Source: Salinispora mooreana
Lineage (GTDB): Bacteria; Actinomycetota; Actinomycetes; Mycobacteriales; Micromonosporaceae
Assembly: GCF_000379065.1 (NCBI RefSeq)
Contig: NZ_KB900614.1
Location: 4,552,586-4,616,585, forward strand
DNA length: 64,000 nt
Direction of reading: 5' to 3'
The position numbers were made by a program, and so were the translations under genes. This document shows, in pieces, positions 1-9,277 of this stretch (its first letter is position 1; the number at the start of each line of letters is the position of its first letter). The notes beneath the pieces are model-generated. The model was not told the origin of the DNA and did not search any database. It worked only from the letters and a program-made list of their open reading frames with translations.

Positions 1-1619
1 CCACGACGGCGTGGCTTACCGCTGGTGGTGCGTTGGATCAGGCCGTGGTTACCGACCGCGAACCGGATTCGCGGCTCGATACCCAGTCGGGAGCGCAGGG
101 TGCGGTAGGCGTTCCCCTCCCAGCCGCGGCGCCCGCCCTCGACGAGCAGCAGAACGCCGGGACGCTCGGTTTCCGGAGCGCTGATCACCACGCAGCGACT
201 GGGGGACAGGCCGGTCGCCTCAACGACCGCCGCCTCGAGGTCCTCGACGTAGACGTTGCGTCCCCGGACCTTGAGGCTGTCGCCCATCCGGCCCAGTACG
301 AACAGCTGGCCGGCGTGGAGGAACCCGGCGTCGCCGGTGTGCAGGCCGTCCGGGGTAAAGCGGGTGCCGCCGGAGTCGGCGTCGTTGGTGTAGCCCGTGG
401 TGACCGTTTCCCCGCTGACCCTGATCTCACCGAGATGGCCCGGCGGCAACTCGACGCCACCCTGGTCGACGATGCTGATCCGGGTGCCGAGGCGCGGGCC
501 GCCGCAGCCGGTGAGCCAATCGTTGCGTGTCGGCACCGGCTCCTCACCGAGGCGGAACTGCCGGGTCAGCTCGACCCGCTGGCCGAATCGCAGAGTGTCC
601 GGCCTCACCTGCACCACCAGCGGCGGGACACCGTGGTCCGTGCCGGTCACCCCGAGCGTCGTTTCCGCCATCCCGTACGCAGGGGTGAGCGTGCCGCGGT
701 GGAAGCCCGCGGCGGCGGTAGCCTCGACAAACCTGTCGAGCACCGCGGGGTTGATGGTCTGCGCGCCGACGAACGCGGTCCGCCATCCGGAGAGATCCCA
801 GCTGGCGATGCGCTCGGCGGAGATTCGTTCCACCGCGTACTCGTACGCGAACGGCGGCGCGGCCGTGATCGTGGCGCGGGTCATGCACTCCAACCATCTG
901 CCCGGGTCGCGCAGGAACTGCGCGGGCCGCATCAGCCACAGGTCGGCCTGACTACACACGGCGGCGAGTAGGGTGCCGACGAGCCCCATGTCGTGATAGA
1001 GCGGCAGCCAGGAGGCCACCGAGTCGTCCTCGCTCCAGTCGCTCCACGCCCGGGTGCAGGAGACGTTGACGGCGAGGTTCTGCCAGGTGACCGGCACGCC
1101 TCGGGGGACGCCGGTGGAGCCGGAGGTGAACTGGAGGATCGCCAGGTCGTCGGGGCCCGCTTTGGGAACCTCGACCGGTTCCTCGGCCTCCCGGTGCAGG
1201 AAGGCGCGGCCGGGCAGGTCCGCCGCGGCCAGAGCCGAGTCGGCGATGTCCTGGTAGCGCTCGGTGGTGATCATCAGTACCGGTTGCGCCCGACGCAGAA
1301 CGCTCGAGACGAGCTCGACGTACTCGGTGCTGCTGGTGAGGCTGGGTGGGGTGATCATGCAGGGGGTGAGGCCCGCGGCCCAGGCCCCGAAGTACGCGCA
1401 GAGCGTCGGGTAGCTCGTCGGCATGAGCAGGCAGACCACCTCCCCGGGCCGGGCGCCGGTAGCGGTCATCGCCGCCGCGCTGCGTCGTGCCGCGAGAGAC
1501 AGGTCCGCGTACGAGTGGTAGTCCCAATCGCCCCCGTCGCCGAGGAACCGGATCCCCCTGTCGGTCCGGGGGTCGATCAGCCAGTTGCGCACATCGGTGA
1601 AGTCCAGGCTGGTGGTCAC
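1..1619 (-). CDS. Fatty-acyl-AMP ligase-like AMP-forming enzyme (partial, 3' end beyond window)
   Basis: Read on the minus strand from a GTG at 1619, the frame stays open to base 1 (about 539 codons), so the C-terminus is missing. Visible AMP-binding motifs are the P-loop FTSGSTGVPRG, the YHDMGL segment in WLPLYHDMGLVG that is typical of the FAAL/FadD branch, the adenylate-binding TPAYGMAETTLG, a GDAGF motif and, at the window edge, the A10 lysine motif TTSGKPRR. Such enzymes activate a carboxylic acid as an acyl-adenylate and pass it to a carrier protein or CoA. The GTG start overlaps the stop of the upstream dikinase-like gene (GTGA), so the two are translationally coupled. The acyl substrate cannot be read from the sequence. 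Ordinary acyl-CoA synthetase is the alternative. Confidence 0.85.
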   Translation of the reverse strand, partial: MTTSLDFTDVRNWLIDPRTDRGIRFLGDGGDWDYHSYADLSLAARRSAAAMTATGARPGEVVCLLMPTSYPTLCAYFGAWAAGLTPCMITPPSLTSSTEYVELVSSVLRRAQPVLMITTERYQDIADSALAAADLPGRAFLHREAEEPVEVPKAGPDDLAILQFTSGSTGVPRGVPVTWQNLAVNVSCTRAWSDWSEDDSVASWLPLYHDMGLVGTLLAAVCSQADLWLMRPAQFLRDPGRWLECMTRATITAAPPFAYEYAVERISAERIASWDLSGWRTAFVGAQTINPAVLDRFVEATAAAGFHRGTLTPAYGMAETTLGVTGTDHGVPPLVVQVRPDTLRFGQRVELTRQFRLGEEPVPTRNDWLTGCGGPRLGTRISIVDQGGVELPPGHLGEIRVSGETVTTGYTNDADSGGTRFTPDGLHTGDAGFLHAGQLFVLGRMGDSLKVRGRNVYVEDLEAAVVEATGLSPSRCVVISAPETERPGVLLLVEGGRRGWEGNAYRTLRSRLGIEPRIRFAVGNHGLIQRTTSGKPRRR

Positions 1620-4273
1620 GCGGACGTCCCATCCGTGTCGTCGAGGATCGTGATCGTGCCGGTCCCGCCGTCCATCCGGACGGTCATGCCGGTTTCCAGT
1701 TCCTGGGTGGCGCCCTTGGCCTTGACGATCGTCGGCACGCCCAACTCGCGCGCCACGATCGCGACGTGGGTCAGCGGGCTTCCCCGCTCGATGATCAGTC
1801 CGGTCGCTGACGGTAGTGCGGCGACCCAGCCCGGGTCGGTGCTGTAGGCCACGATGATGCCGCCGTTGACGTCCTGAGGTCGCGCGGTGACGACGACTCG
1901 TCCGGTCGTGACGCCCGGGGACGATGGTGTCCCGCGCAGCTCACCGACGCCGGTGCGGGTGGCCCGGCCGACGCTCCAACCGGCGGCCTCGAGATTGCCC
2001 TCCCAGTAGGGCGCGCCGTAGGTCCGGAAGCGCGGCGGCGCGGACATCGTTGCCTGTCGTTCCTGCGTACGCCGACGCGCCGCCACGATGTCGCGTAGCT
2101 CGTCGTGAGCGATCTTGCCCTCGTATGCCCCGGCAAGCTCGTCAAGGCGCAGCAGGAACACGTCCTCGAACCGCTCGATCGCCCCGACCTGCCGCAGGTG
2201 CCGGCCGAGTGCGCGAAGCATCCGCTTGGCCGAGCCGAACGCCTTCGTCCGGCAGAACCGCAGCCGCTCGCGCGCCGCCAGTGACCGTGACACCTTGCGG
2301 CGGGTCAGTTCGTAGATCCAGCGTCGTGGCCCCCGTAGGTGCTGGTCGAGATATTCCTGGGCGCTGTCGCCGCTCGCTGTCTCCGGCGGAGCCTGTAGCG
2401 CGTCGCGCAGCATCAGATACAGACTCGACGGATCCTCGTGTAGGTCCGGCACCTCCAGCTTGAGCTCGTCGGGGCTGCGGTAGCCGTGCGCCTCCACGTA
2501 GGCGTCGACGGCCGTGAGTATGGTGTTGTGCCCGGCAGCCGCGAGCGCGTCGGGTATCGCCGCCGGGTCGGTCTCCGTCACCAGGCGGCGCAACTCGTCG
2601 TCGGCCTTGACGGTGGCCGCCAGCGCGGCCAACTCGCGGGCCGGCTCGGCGGACTCCACGTCGGCGCCGGGCCGAGCGGCGGCCCACGCCAGCCACTCGG
2701 GGGCGTGCGGCAGCCAACGCCGGCCGAGCATCGTGAGGATGCCCATCGACAGCAGAATCGTGGAGTCGAGCATCTGCATCGGACCCCACCGCCTGTTCAG
2801 GCTGTGGATCAGGTCCTGGAACGCCCGGTACACCTCGTCGGCGGGCATCGCGGCGTAGTCGCGTTTGTCGAAGATCGCGTACTGTTCGTAGAAGTAGGCG
2901 ACGAACCGCTCGACGTCACGGTCCATGCGCAGGTACTTCCAGAAGAAGGTCGTGCAGGTGACCACTCGTGCGCGTCGGCGTTGCCAGGCCGAGTCGAACT
3001 CGTACGGGTACAGCCCTTCGGCGATCTCGTCCGGCAGCGCCTCGTCCACGCCCATGGCGACCTCGAGCAGCTTGCGGTTGACATCGTAGAAGGGCGCGAT
3101 CCGCTGTAGGCGGTACCAGTTGACGAGGTTGTAGTAGACGCGGCCGTGGAAGCTGCCGAGTAACGTGGGTAACCACTCCTGCATCTGCGCGAGCTGCCTT
3201 TCGGGCACGCGTAGGGATCGCGCGTAGCTCTCGTACACCGCGCCATAGACCTTCGAGGCAAACGTGAAGGTCAGCGGGGACGTGATCCCCCGGAAGCTCT
3301 CCACGATGTTCGAATTGTCCCAGATCCGTAGCTCACCCACGGGCCTGTTCGTGGTCGGCACGGTGGTGATCGGTCGGCTCTGCAGGATCCACAGCTGGCC
3401 GTCCGCGACCGCCCACTCGATGTCCTGCGGTGCGCCGAAGGCGTCGCTGATGGCGCGTCCGGCCTCCCACAACGTGCCAAGGTCGACCCGGTCGAGCGAC
3501 AGCTCCGCACGGTCGGCGTCCGGTACCTCGATGGCTTCGACGCCACCGCCGGGCGCGGACTCGAAGCGCTCAGACTTGTCGCCGAGCTCGGTCTCCAGAA
3601 CCACACCGGTGGCCGCCTCGAGGGTCACGGTGTCCGCATCCACAGCGCCGGAGACGATGCCCTCGCCGAGACCGTAGACAGCACTGACCACGTACCGGTC
3701 GCCGACACCGGTCGCCGGATCGGCGGTGAACATCACGCCGCTAACCTCCGCGTGCACCATCTGTTGGATGAGTACGCCCATGCCGGTTGTGTGCAGTGAC
3801 AGGCCGTTGCGCAGCCGGTAGGTCAGCGAGCGTGCTGAGAAGGCCGACGCCCAGCAGTCCTTGACCCGGTCCAGGACCTCGTCGGCCTCGCTGACGTTGA
3901 GGAAGGTGTCGAACTGGCCGGCAAAGGAGTACGTGTCGCCGTCCTCCTCCAGGCCCGACGAGCGCACCGCGACACTGCCGCCGCCGGCGGCCTGGTACGC
4001 CGCCTGGATTGGGCCGGCGAGGTGGTCCGGGATCACGGTCGCCCGCATCCGTCGGGTGATCTCGGCCGCGACGCGCTCCGGTTCGTCGGCACTCCGGGTC
4101 AGCAATACGTCGATGCCCTCGACGTGTTCCAGAAAGGCGGTGAAGATATCGCTGGAAATCACGCTCCAGCGCGGAACTCGAACGTCAAGACTCCTCATCG
4201 CCGCCAGTTTGGACGCCTTCGCCCCCATAGCTCGCCATTCCGTAACGTCGGTTTCAATGGCGACAGTTGACAT
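1616..4273 (-). CDS. PEP-synthase / rifampin-phosphotransferase-like phosphotransfer protein
   Basis: An 885-residue protein with the PPDK/PEP-synthase layout. The N-terminal ATP-grasp half shows GAKASKL, VAVRSSGLEEDGD followed by SFAGQFDTFLNV, GVMFTADPATG, and IEWAVADGQLWILQSRPIT. A long middle region matches nothing I recognise. The C-terminal swivelling domain carries the phospho-accepting histidine at about residue 836 in GSPLTHVAIVARELGVPTIV. I start at 4273 because GAGGAGGA sits correctly before this ATG; the reading frame extends further upstream without a site. Length and domain order fit rifampin phosphotransferases and PEP-synthase-like enzymes of natural-product clusters. Coupling to an acyl-AMP ligase argues for a specialised small-molecule phosphorylation rather than central metabolism, which is inference. 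Confidence 0.85.
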   Translation of the reverse strand: MSTVAIETDVTEWRAMGAKASKLAAMRSLDVRVPRWSVISSDIFTAFLEHVEGIDVLLTRSADEPERVAAEITRRMRATVIPDHLAGPIQAAYQAAGGGSVAVRSSGLEEDGDTYSFAGQFDTFLNVSEADEVLDRVKDCWASAFSARSLTYRLRNGLSLHTTGMGVLIQQMVHAEVSGVMFTADPATGVGDRYVVSAVYGLGEGIVSGAVDADTVTLEAATGVVLETELGDKSERFESAPGGGVEAIEVPDADRAELSLDRVDLGTLWEAGRAISDAFGAPQDIEWAVADGQLWILQSRPITTVPTTNRPVGELRIWDNSNIVESFRGITSPLTFTFASKVYGAVYESYARSLRVPERQLAQMQEWLPTLLGSFHGRVYYNLVNWYRLQRIAPFYDVNRKLLEVAMGVDEALPDEIAEGLYPYEFDSAWQRRRARVVTCTTFFWKYLRMDRDVERFVAYFYEQYAIFDKRDYAAMPADEVYRAFQDLIHSLNRRWGPMQMLDSTILLSMGILTMLGRRWLPHAPEWLAWAAARPGADVESAEPARELAALAATVKADDELRRLVTETDPAAIPDALAAAGHNTILTAVDAYVEAHGYRSPDELKLEVPDLHEDPSSLYLMLRDALQAPPETASGDSAQEYLDQHLRGPRRWIYELTRRKVSRSLAARERLRFCRTKAFGSAKRMLRALGRHLRQVGAIERFEDVFLLRLDELAGAYEGKIAHDELRDIVAARRRTQERQATMSAPPRFRTYGAPYWEGNLEAAGWSVGRATRTGVGELRGTPSSPGVTTGRVVVTARPQDVNGGIIVAYSTDPGWVAALPSATGLIIERGSPLTHVAIVARELGVPTIVKAKGATQELETGMTVRMDGGTGTITILDDTDGTSA

Positions 4274-5846
4274 CCTTCCTCCTCGGATAGTCTGTTGATC
4301 GGCATCCGTTGTCCCCCTGGGTGCTGCGTCTACGGCAGCCCTTGCGACACCCTCCCGTACGAAGCAGTAGTCAAGCGGCTCGCGGTCGAAAGGCGAGCAC
4401 ATTAATTCGTGGCACGGATTCGTTTTCCCGTCGCACGGGAATTCGGTTCGCGGGTCGGCCGGTGTGCTGGATTGGCTGGATCAGTGCGCGTCGCCGGCGG
4501 TTATTCGGCTGATCTAACTCAGAATCTTGACGTCGGCGGCAGGCGCTGCCGGACCTATCTTTTGATCGTCTTTGGCTCTATCTGAGTACGCATGAGGGAT
4601 GCACCGAGTTCCGCGGGTGCCTGATTCACGTGGTGGAAGACCAGACCTGGGGCGGAGAGGCGGGCGTGAACCTTGATTCCAAGGGTGTTCGTCACTCTTG
4701 CCGAACTCGACAGGAGGGCGGGGTGTGGGCAACGCGGTGGGCCCTCCCGGTGTCGCCCTCGCGGCGTGCCTGGCAGGAGCAAGGTTTGGTACCAACCGTG
4801 GATGTCTGCGTGTCCCACAGGTGTACCACTGTGGCGTATGTCATTGAGGCGGCGAGGTTCCCGCACATGCCAGCTCACATATTGCTTTCCTTTGTTCTTG
4901 GTCCAGTTCGGGAGGGAGGTCGGGATTGATTTACCATGGCGGTCAAAATGGCTAGCATCGACGGAGTGAATGATTGTGGATTCCGCCATTCGATGCTCAA
5001 CCCCCCTGTGGCATGAATCACTTTCTACGGCGGCATGATGTGTGTTGATATCGCGTCGAGTGCGGTACGGGCAATGGTGCCTGTGATGAAGCAATATTAC
5101 AGCGAACCCGCTCTGGTTTCTAATCGCTGCTAGATGCTGACGGAGCGCTCTCAGTTTCGACCTAACATTGCAGAAACATCGGCTTCACAAAGTTTCACTC
5201 TCTGTGACTCTGCGGAGGGTTTACGGAGATCGGGGGTAATGGCCTGACACGAACGGTAACTATTTGAAGTCGGGTGACCTGTGTCACCGTGGCGTCGCGG
5301 TCGCTCGTGTGGGTCCGGGGAAACCAGGCCCCTTCGCGGGAAATATGACTTACGCTTCCGGCTTTACCGCAGCACCGGTAACTGCTCGCGGCGTGCCGCA
5401 GTCCTTCCCCCCCTCATCAATAAGCGAAATTGGTCGATGGATTTGCCCGACAAGCTCGGCGGACGTTTGCGGCGTACCGATCGCTGTGCACTGGCGGACC
5501 GGCCTTGCCGCCCTTACCCCGCCGCGGCGGGAACGCCACCGGTGGTAGGTCTGCCCGCCCGTCACTCCCGCCTCGCGGCCACGAGCGACACGCACGACGT
5601 CATCACGGAACGCTCGGGGGTAAGGCTTGGGCGCAGGGGCATCCTTCCAGCCCGCCCACGGGGCAGGCCATCTCAGCTGTCACCTGCCGGTACAGCAGCC
5701 CCAACCCGGGGGGCATCACCATGTCCGAGATGCCGAGGGAACCTTGGGCAGCCGACAGTCGTTGCCGCTGGGCCTGGACATCACGAGTACGAGCTGTCCC
5801 GCCTTCCCTGTCGAACCGTCACACCCAACACGGCCTCCGTAGCAGG
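4274..5846. other. Long stretch with no recognisable gene
   Basis: About 1.57 kb between divergent genes. Several open frames exist on both strands, but none resembles a known family or has a convincing ribosome binding site. The first 900 bases are less GC-rich than the surroundings. The part next to 4273 must hold the promoter and leader of the dikinase-like gene. A short perfect inverted repeat GGTGAC-CTGT-GTCACC lies at 5273-5288. The stretch could hold decayed genes or a regulatory RNA; I see no direct evidence for either. Confidence 0.5.
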
Positions 5847-5889
5847 TGTTACGGTAACAACTGCTACGGTAACGCTTGTTACGAACAAG
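5847..5889 (+). promoter_or_regulatory. Two palindromes in the leader of the GNAT-MFS operon, probable operators
   Basis: TGTTACGGTAACA (5847-5859, perfect arms around one base) is followed by CTTGTTACGAACAAG (5875-5889, perfect 6-base arms around ACG). A further copy of CTACGGTAAC lies between them at 5864-5873. The second palindrome ends inside the ribosome binding site of the gene at 5900. The arrangement suits repressor binding just before an acetyltransferase/efflux operon. No TetR or MarR gene is adjacent, so the regulator is unknown. Confidence 0.6.
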
Positions 5890-5899
5890 GAAGGACCGG

Positions 5900-6373
5900 A
5901 TGGACGTGCTCGTTACCCCTGAGCCATGGAAAGCGCCGGACGCCGCCAGGCTGCGCGCCGCGCAACGTGCGGAACTCGACTCCCGGTACGGGAACGACGA
6001 CCACGAACCGGGTGTCGCGCCCAGCGCGGACGACATGGCCGTCTTTGTCGTCGCCCGGCAGCCGGACGGGGCTGCCGTCGGCTGTGGCGGACTGCGGATG
6101 CTCGCACCGGACAAGGCGGAGATCAAACGCATGTACGTGACCCCCGCACACCGCGGCACCGGCGTTGCCACGGCGATCCTGCGCGACCTCGAAGCACGCG
6201 CGTACCACGTCGGCATCCGCCAGCTTGTGCTCGAGACCGGAACCTTACAGCCCGAGGCTGTGCGGTTCTACGAGCGTGAAGGCTACGACCCAATCCCCAA
6301 CTTCGGCCCCTACGTGGGCGCCACTCAGTCGGTGTGCTTCGCACGCACCCTCGGCCCGCCGACCCACTCGTGA
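5900..6373 (+). CDS. GNAT-family N-acetyltransferase
   Basis: A 157-residue protein with the GNAT fold. The acetyl-CoA pyrophosphate-binding motif A is HRGTGVA at residues 84-90, after the beta4 strand EIKRMYV. Motif B follows as LVLETGTLQPEAVRFYEREGY. The ATG at 5900 is preferred because AAGGAAGGA precedes it; a TTG 24 bases upstream lies inside the palindrome. The family transfers an acetyl group from acetyl-CoA to amines, including antibiotics, but the substrate is not readable here. Its stop overlaps the GTG start of an MFS transporter, suggesting a joint detoxification or resistance role. Confidence 0.85.
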   Translation: MDVLVTPEPWKAPDAARLRAAQRAELDSRYGNDDHEPGVAPSADDMAVFVVARQPDGAAVGCGGLRMLAPDKAEIKRMYVTPAHRGTGVATAILRDLEARAYHVGIRQLVLETGTLQPEAVRFYEREGYDPIPNFGPYVGATQSVCFARTLGPPTHS

Positions 6374-7674
6374 CCGCCCCGAGCCGCTCACGTCCGGCGT
6401 CCAGGCCGTGGGGTGCGGTCGTCCACAGCTCCGCTACGACGCTGCGACCAGCCGACCCAGTCGCTGCGGCACTGACCACATCAGCCATGGCCTCCTCGTT
6501 CAGCAACGGCGTGTTCTACACAGTCAGCGCCCTGTTCTTCACCAGGGTGGTCGGCCTGGGCGTCGGCCAGGTCGGCCTCGGGCTGACCATTGCTGGCGCG
6601 ATCGCGATCGCCGCCTCGTTCGTCGCCGGTCGCGCCGCAGATCGAATCGGCGCACCGGCTGTCTTGGTTACCACGACCGCCAGCCAGGGGCTGGCCCTAC
6701 TGGCCTACCCCACCACTACCACCCTCACCACATTCACCCTGGTCGCCGGAGTCGCCGTCGCCAGCAAAGCCGCTCAGGGCGCCGCCCGGGCCACCGTGTT
6801 GGCACATGCGTTCACCGGCGCCGAGCGCGTCCTCGTCCGAGCTCGCCTCGGCGTGGTCATCAATGTCTTCATGGGCGTCGGCACGGTCTGCGGTGGACTG
6901 GCCCTGCTCGCCGACACCACGGTCGGCTACATCATGGCGATCCTGGGCTCCGGGACCTTTGTCCTGGTCTCCGTCTGGCCTCTGCTGGCCATCCGCAGCC
7001 AACTCGCCGCACGTGCGCGCGACGACGAGGCGTGTGCCGCCGTGCCCGCGAGCCGCTCAGGATCATCACCGTTGCGGGACCGCTGCTATCTGGCCGTTAG
7101 CGGGCTGAATGCGCTCTTGGCCATGCATGCCGGCCTCCTCACCGTCGGCGTCCCACTGTGGATCACCGAACACACCTCAGCGCCCCCCGTCACCGTCACG
7201 TTGGTGCTACTTCTCAACACCGCCCTCGTCGTCGCTATCCAAACCCCCCTGGCGAGGCGCATTCATGGCATTCGCCGTAGCGCCCGAGCCGTTCACATAG
7301 CGGGACTCACTCTCGCGCTGGCCTGCCTCGTCTACTCGGCGTCCGCCACCGCATCGACAGTCATCGCAATCTGCTTGCTGCTCAGTGCCGCCGTTGTGCA
7401 CACCATCGGCGAGGTCACCGCCGAGATCGGCAGTTGGGGCTTGGCCTTCGACTTCGCACCAAGAAGCTCTGCCGGTGCATATCAGGGAGTCAACCAAGCC
7501 AGCGTCGCCGCGGGTGCCATGCTCGCTCCCCTTGTCATCACCACCACCGCACTCACCCATGGTGCGATCGGCTGGCTTGTGCTGGCCGCCGTCTTCACCT
7601 CGGCGGGGGCAGGCACACTCCTGGCCGTCAGGGGCCGTCAGCGCACCCAAGGGAGAATTGCGGGAATTCGGTAG
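6370..7674 (+). CDS. MFS transporter, 12-TM efflux type
   Basis: A 434-residue, strongly hydrophobic protein with about twelve membrane segments. The loop between helices 2 and 3 carries the MFS signature GRAADRIGAPAVL. I choose GTG 6370 because it overlaps the upstream acetyltransferase stop (GTGA), indicating translational coupling; a longer open frame exists but would overlap further. The family exports small molecules with proton antiport. Together with the acetyltransferase and the palindromes upstream it looks like an inducible drug-response operon. Substrate unknown. Confidence 0.85.
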   Translation: MTAPSRSRPASRPWGAVVHSSATTLRPADPVAAALTTSAMASSFSNGVFYTVSALFFTRVVGLGVGQVGLGLTIAGAIAIAASFVAGRAADRIGAPAVLVTTTASQGLALLAYPTTTTLTTFTLVAGVAVASKAAQGAARATVLAHAFTGAERVLVRARLGVVINVFMGVGTVCGGLALLADTTVGYIMAILGSGTFVLVSVWPLLAIRSQLAARARDDEACAAVPASRSGSSPLRDRCYLAVSGLNALLAMHAGLLTVGVPLWITEHTSAPPVTVTLVLLLNTALVVAIQTPLARRIHGIRRSARAVHIAGLTLALACLVYSASATASTVIAICLLLSAAVVHTIGEVTAEIGSWGLAFDFAPRSSAGAYQGVNQASVAAGAMLAPLVITTTALTHGAIGWLVLAAVFTSAGAGTLLAVRGRQRTQGRIAGIR

Positions 7675-7866
7675 CCCCCGGTCAAGGAGGGCGCTCATTG
7701 CCGGGATCCTGGCCGCCGTTATCGCGGGGTCTGCACGTCCCCGCTCCATGGCAGCGCGCGACGTTGGCCGACGCCGCGTCACAGCACGTCTTCGCGAGCC
7801 AGGTCCGGATCCCTGGCGGCAGTCCGGACCTGCTCCTGCGTCACCTACTCGGTCAACGACAGACTC

Positions 7867-7997
7867 AGCCTAAATCCGTGGACAGGGGATGCTTCTCTGG
7901 AGCCGAGACGGCGTGGAACAGCCGCCCCCTCAGCCATCCAAGATCGACTCAATCCAGCTAAGGGATCCAACCCGAGGACTGTCCACGGACCCAGGCT
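7867..7997. repeat. Inverted-repeat pair bounding about 130 bp, MITE-like
   Basis: AGCCTAAATCCGTGGACAG at 7867-7885 is matched in inverted orientation at 7979-7997 (rc AGCCTGGGTCCGTGGACAG), with 11 perfect inner bases TCCGTGGACAG and three mismatches further out. The enclosed stretch codes for nothing recognisable. The right arm overlaps the 3' end of the DUF1737 gene. No clear target-site duplication is visible. It could be a small non-autonomous element or a long-loop hairpin. Confidence 0.45.
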
Positions 7998-8196
7998 AAA
8001 CTCGCCCTGTGGTAGTGCCGGGCCAGATAACGGCTTGCGCGGCGATCACTCGTACTCCGTCGAAGGTCACCGCTGGGCTGCCGTGGAGGCGATACCCGAG
8101 ATTGAGGACCTCGCTTACTCTGTGGCAGAACTTCTCATCGTCCGGGCCAGTCAGCAGGCGGTAGCTCGGCAGGCCATTCGGCGGCTGGTCAGTCAT
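7996..8196 (-). CDS. DUF1737 domain protein
   Basis: A 66-residue protein. The core YRLLTGPDDEKFCHRVSEVL, then NLGYRLHGSPAVTFDG and VIAAQAVIWP, matches the DUF1737 family, small bacterial proteins of unknown function. The ATG at 8196 gives the family's usual length; another in-frame ATG lies four codons upstream, and neither has a strong ribosome binding site. Its 3' end meets the right arm of an inverted repeat. It lies 55 bases downstream of, and on the same strand as, the YunG-NUDIX fusion, so the two may be co-transcribed. Confidence 0.75.
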   Translation of the reverse strand: MTDQPPNGLPSYRLLTGPDDEKFCHRVSEVLNLGYRLHGSPAVTFDGVRVIAAQAVIWPGTTTGRV

Positions 8197-8251
8197 AGCA
8201 GTAAGCATGCCAGAGGCGAAACGTGACCCGTGGGGGTGCAGCCGACCCGTG

Positions 8252-9277
8252 TCAAGCGCCCGATGTGCACGTACGTGGCGAGGCCGGCGCAATTGACCCG
8301 GTTCCTTTCATGGCCGCGCAGGGTGTCCCGCTTGGAGAGATATCGTTGGGTGTTGGCGCGTCTCGGCTGAGCGAGCGCCATGACCGATCGGTGTCTGCCG
8401 GCGCTTCGGCGGCGCCGGTGAGAAGCCGGTACAGTACGGCGGCTGCCGTTGGGCTCAGGTCCACCTCGGGTAGGTCCCTGACTGACACGAGCCGCGCTGG
8501 ACGGCCCTCGCCGAGCATGATCGTCGTCTCCTCGGTGGTGCCGGTGAAGGCGTGTAGTTCGGCGGCTGAGGCTGCGCCGGTCAGGTTCGGGCGTAGGTCC
8601 TGCCACAGTGGGCGGAGGCTCGCGGTCAGGCCGGTTTCCTCGGCCAATTCCCGGGTGGCGGCCTGCGCCGGAGTCTCGCCGGCCTCGACGTGCCCGCCAG
8701 GGAGCGTCCACTGGCCGGGCTCGGCCGCCGCGTGCGGGTCGCGGAGTTGAAGCAGCACCGCACCGGTCGGGTCAGTCAGCGCGACCACGGCGATGCGGAT
8801 CGGCGGTTCGTCTGGCCGGATGGGCACGGCATCGTTGGGGGCGTCGCTGCGTGCCTGGCCTGCCAGATCGGGACGGTCGACACTCAGTCTCGGGTGCTTG
8901 TCGGCCAGTGTGCTGAGCACCCGGTGTCGGAGCAGCTCGTACTGGCCGCGGCAGCGCTTGAACGGTGTTCCAGGTGGGCGGGGGAGGACCGTGCCGCCGG
9001 TGACGATCTCACCGGGTTGGAACTGCCCGATGGTCAGGTCGAGGTCTGTGCCGTCCGGGAGCCTGTTCCACCAGTGGTAGCCGGTCCTCAGGCCATCAAC
9101 GTGGACCTCGCCGAGGATCAGCTCGCCGCCCAGCAGCTCCTGGGCTACCAGTGCGGTTGTTCCGCACTGGCCCCGGGCTGGGTTCCCGGGCCGCCAGTCA
9201 GCCAGGTCGACTGGATCGCATGTGTCGGGTCCCCACGCCGCCTGGATCACGGGTCGCAGCAGCTCTACGTTTACCAT
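8252..9277 (-). CDS. YunG-like plus NUDIX hydrolase fusion protein
   Basis: A 341-residue protein. Residues 1-110 look like the YunG family, with a cysteine in RGQCGTTALVAQELLGG and the stretch GYHWWNRLPDGTDLDLT. Residues about 155-300 form a NUDIX domain with a full box, GHVEAGE then seven residues then RELAEETGL, which binds the metal and hydrolyses a nucleoside diphosphate linked to another group. The last 50 residues are low-complexity and unlike the family. Start ATG 9277 is chosen because the conserved N-terminus begins there; the frame extends upstream into a transposase remnant. Substrate unknown; YunG function is also undefined. Confidence 0.75.
   Translation of the reverse strand: MVNVELLRPVIQAAWGPDTCDPVDLADWRPGNPARGQCGTTALVAQELLGGELILGEVHVDGLRTGYHWWNRLPDGTDLDLTIGQFQPGEIVTGGTVLPRPPGTPFKRCRGQYELLRHRVLSTLADKHPRLSVDRPDLAGQARSDAPNDAVPIRPDEPPIRIAVVALTDPTGAVLLQLRDPHAAAEPGQWTLPGGHVEAGETPAQAATRELAEETGLTASLRPLWQDLRPNLTGAASAAELHAFTGTTEETTIMLGEGRPARLVSVRDLPEVDLSPTAAAVLYRLLTGAAEAPADTDRSWRSLSRDAPTPNDISPSGTPCAAMKGTGSIAPASPRTCTSGA

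Noticed and set aside
33..971. Long plus-strand open frame opposite the acyl-AMP ligase
   Set aside because: It mirrors the ligase codons, lacks any recognisable domain, and the minus strand shows all AMP-ligase motifs.
1616..4273. Housekeeping PEP synthase or pyruvate phosphate dikinase
   Set aside because: Length, unassigned middle region and coupling to an acyl-AMP ligase fit a specialised phosphotransferase better, although central metabolism is not strictly excluded.
4555..5094. A 179-codon minus-strand open frame
   Set aside because: Composition is His/Arg/Pro-rich with no family resemblance or ribosome binding site; probably non-coding.
5273..5288. Perfect inverted repeat GGTGAC-CTGT-GTCACC as an operator
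   Set aside because: It is over 600 bases from the nearest start and short enough to occur by chance; kept only as a note.
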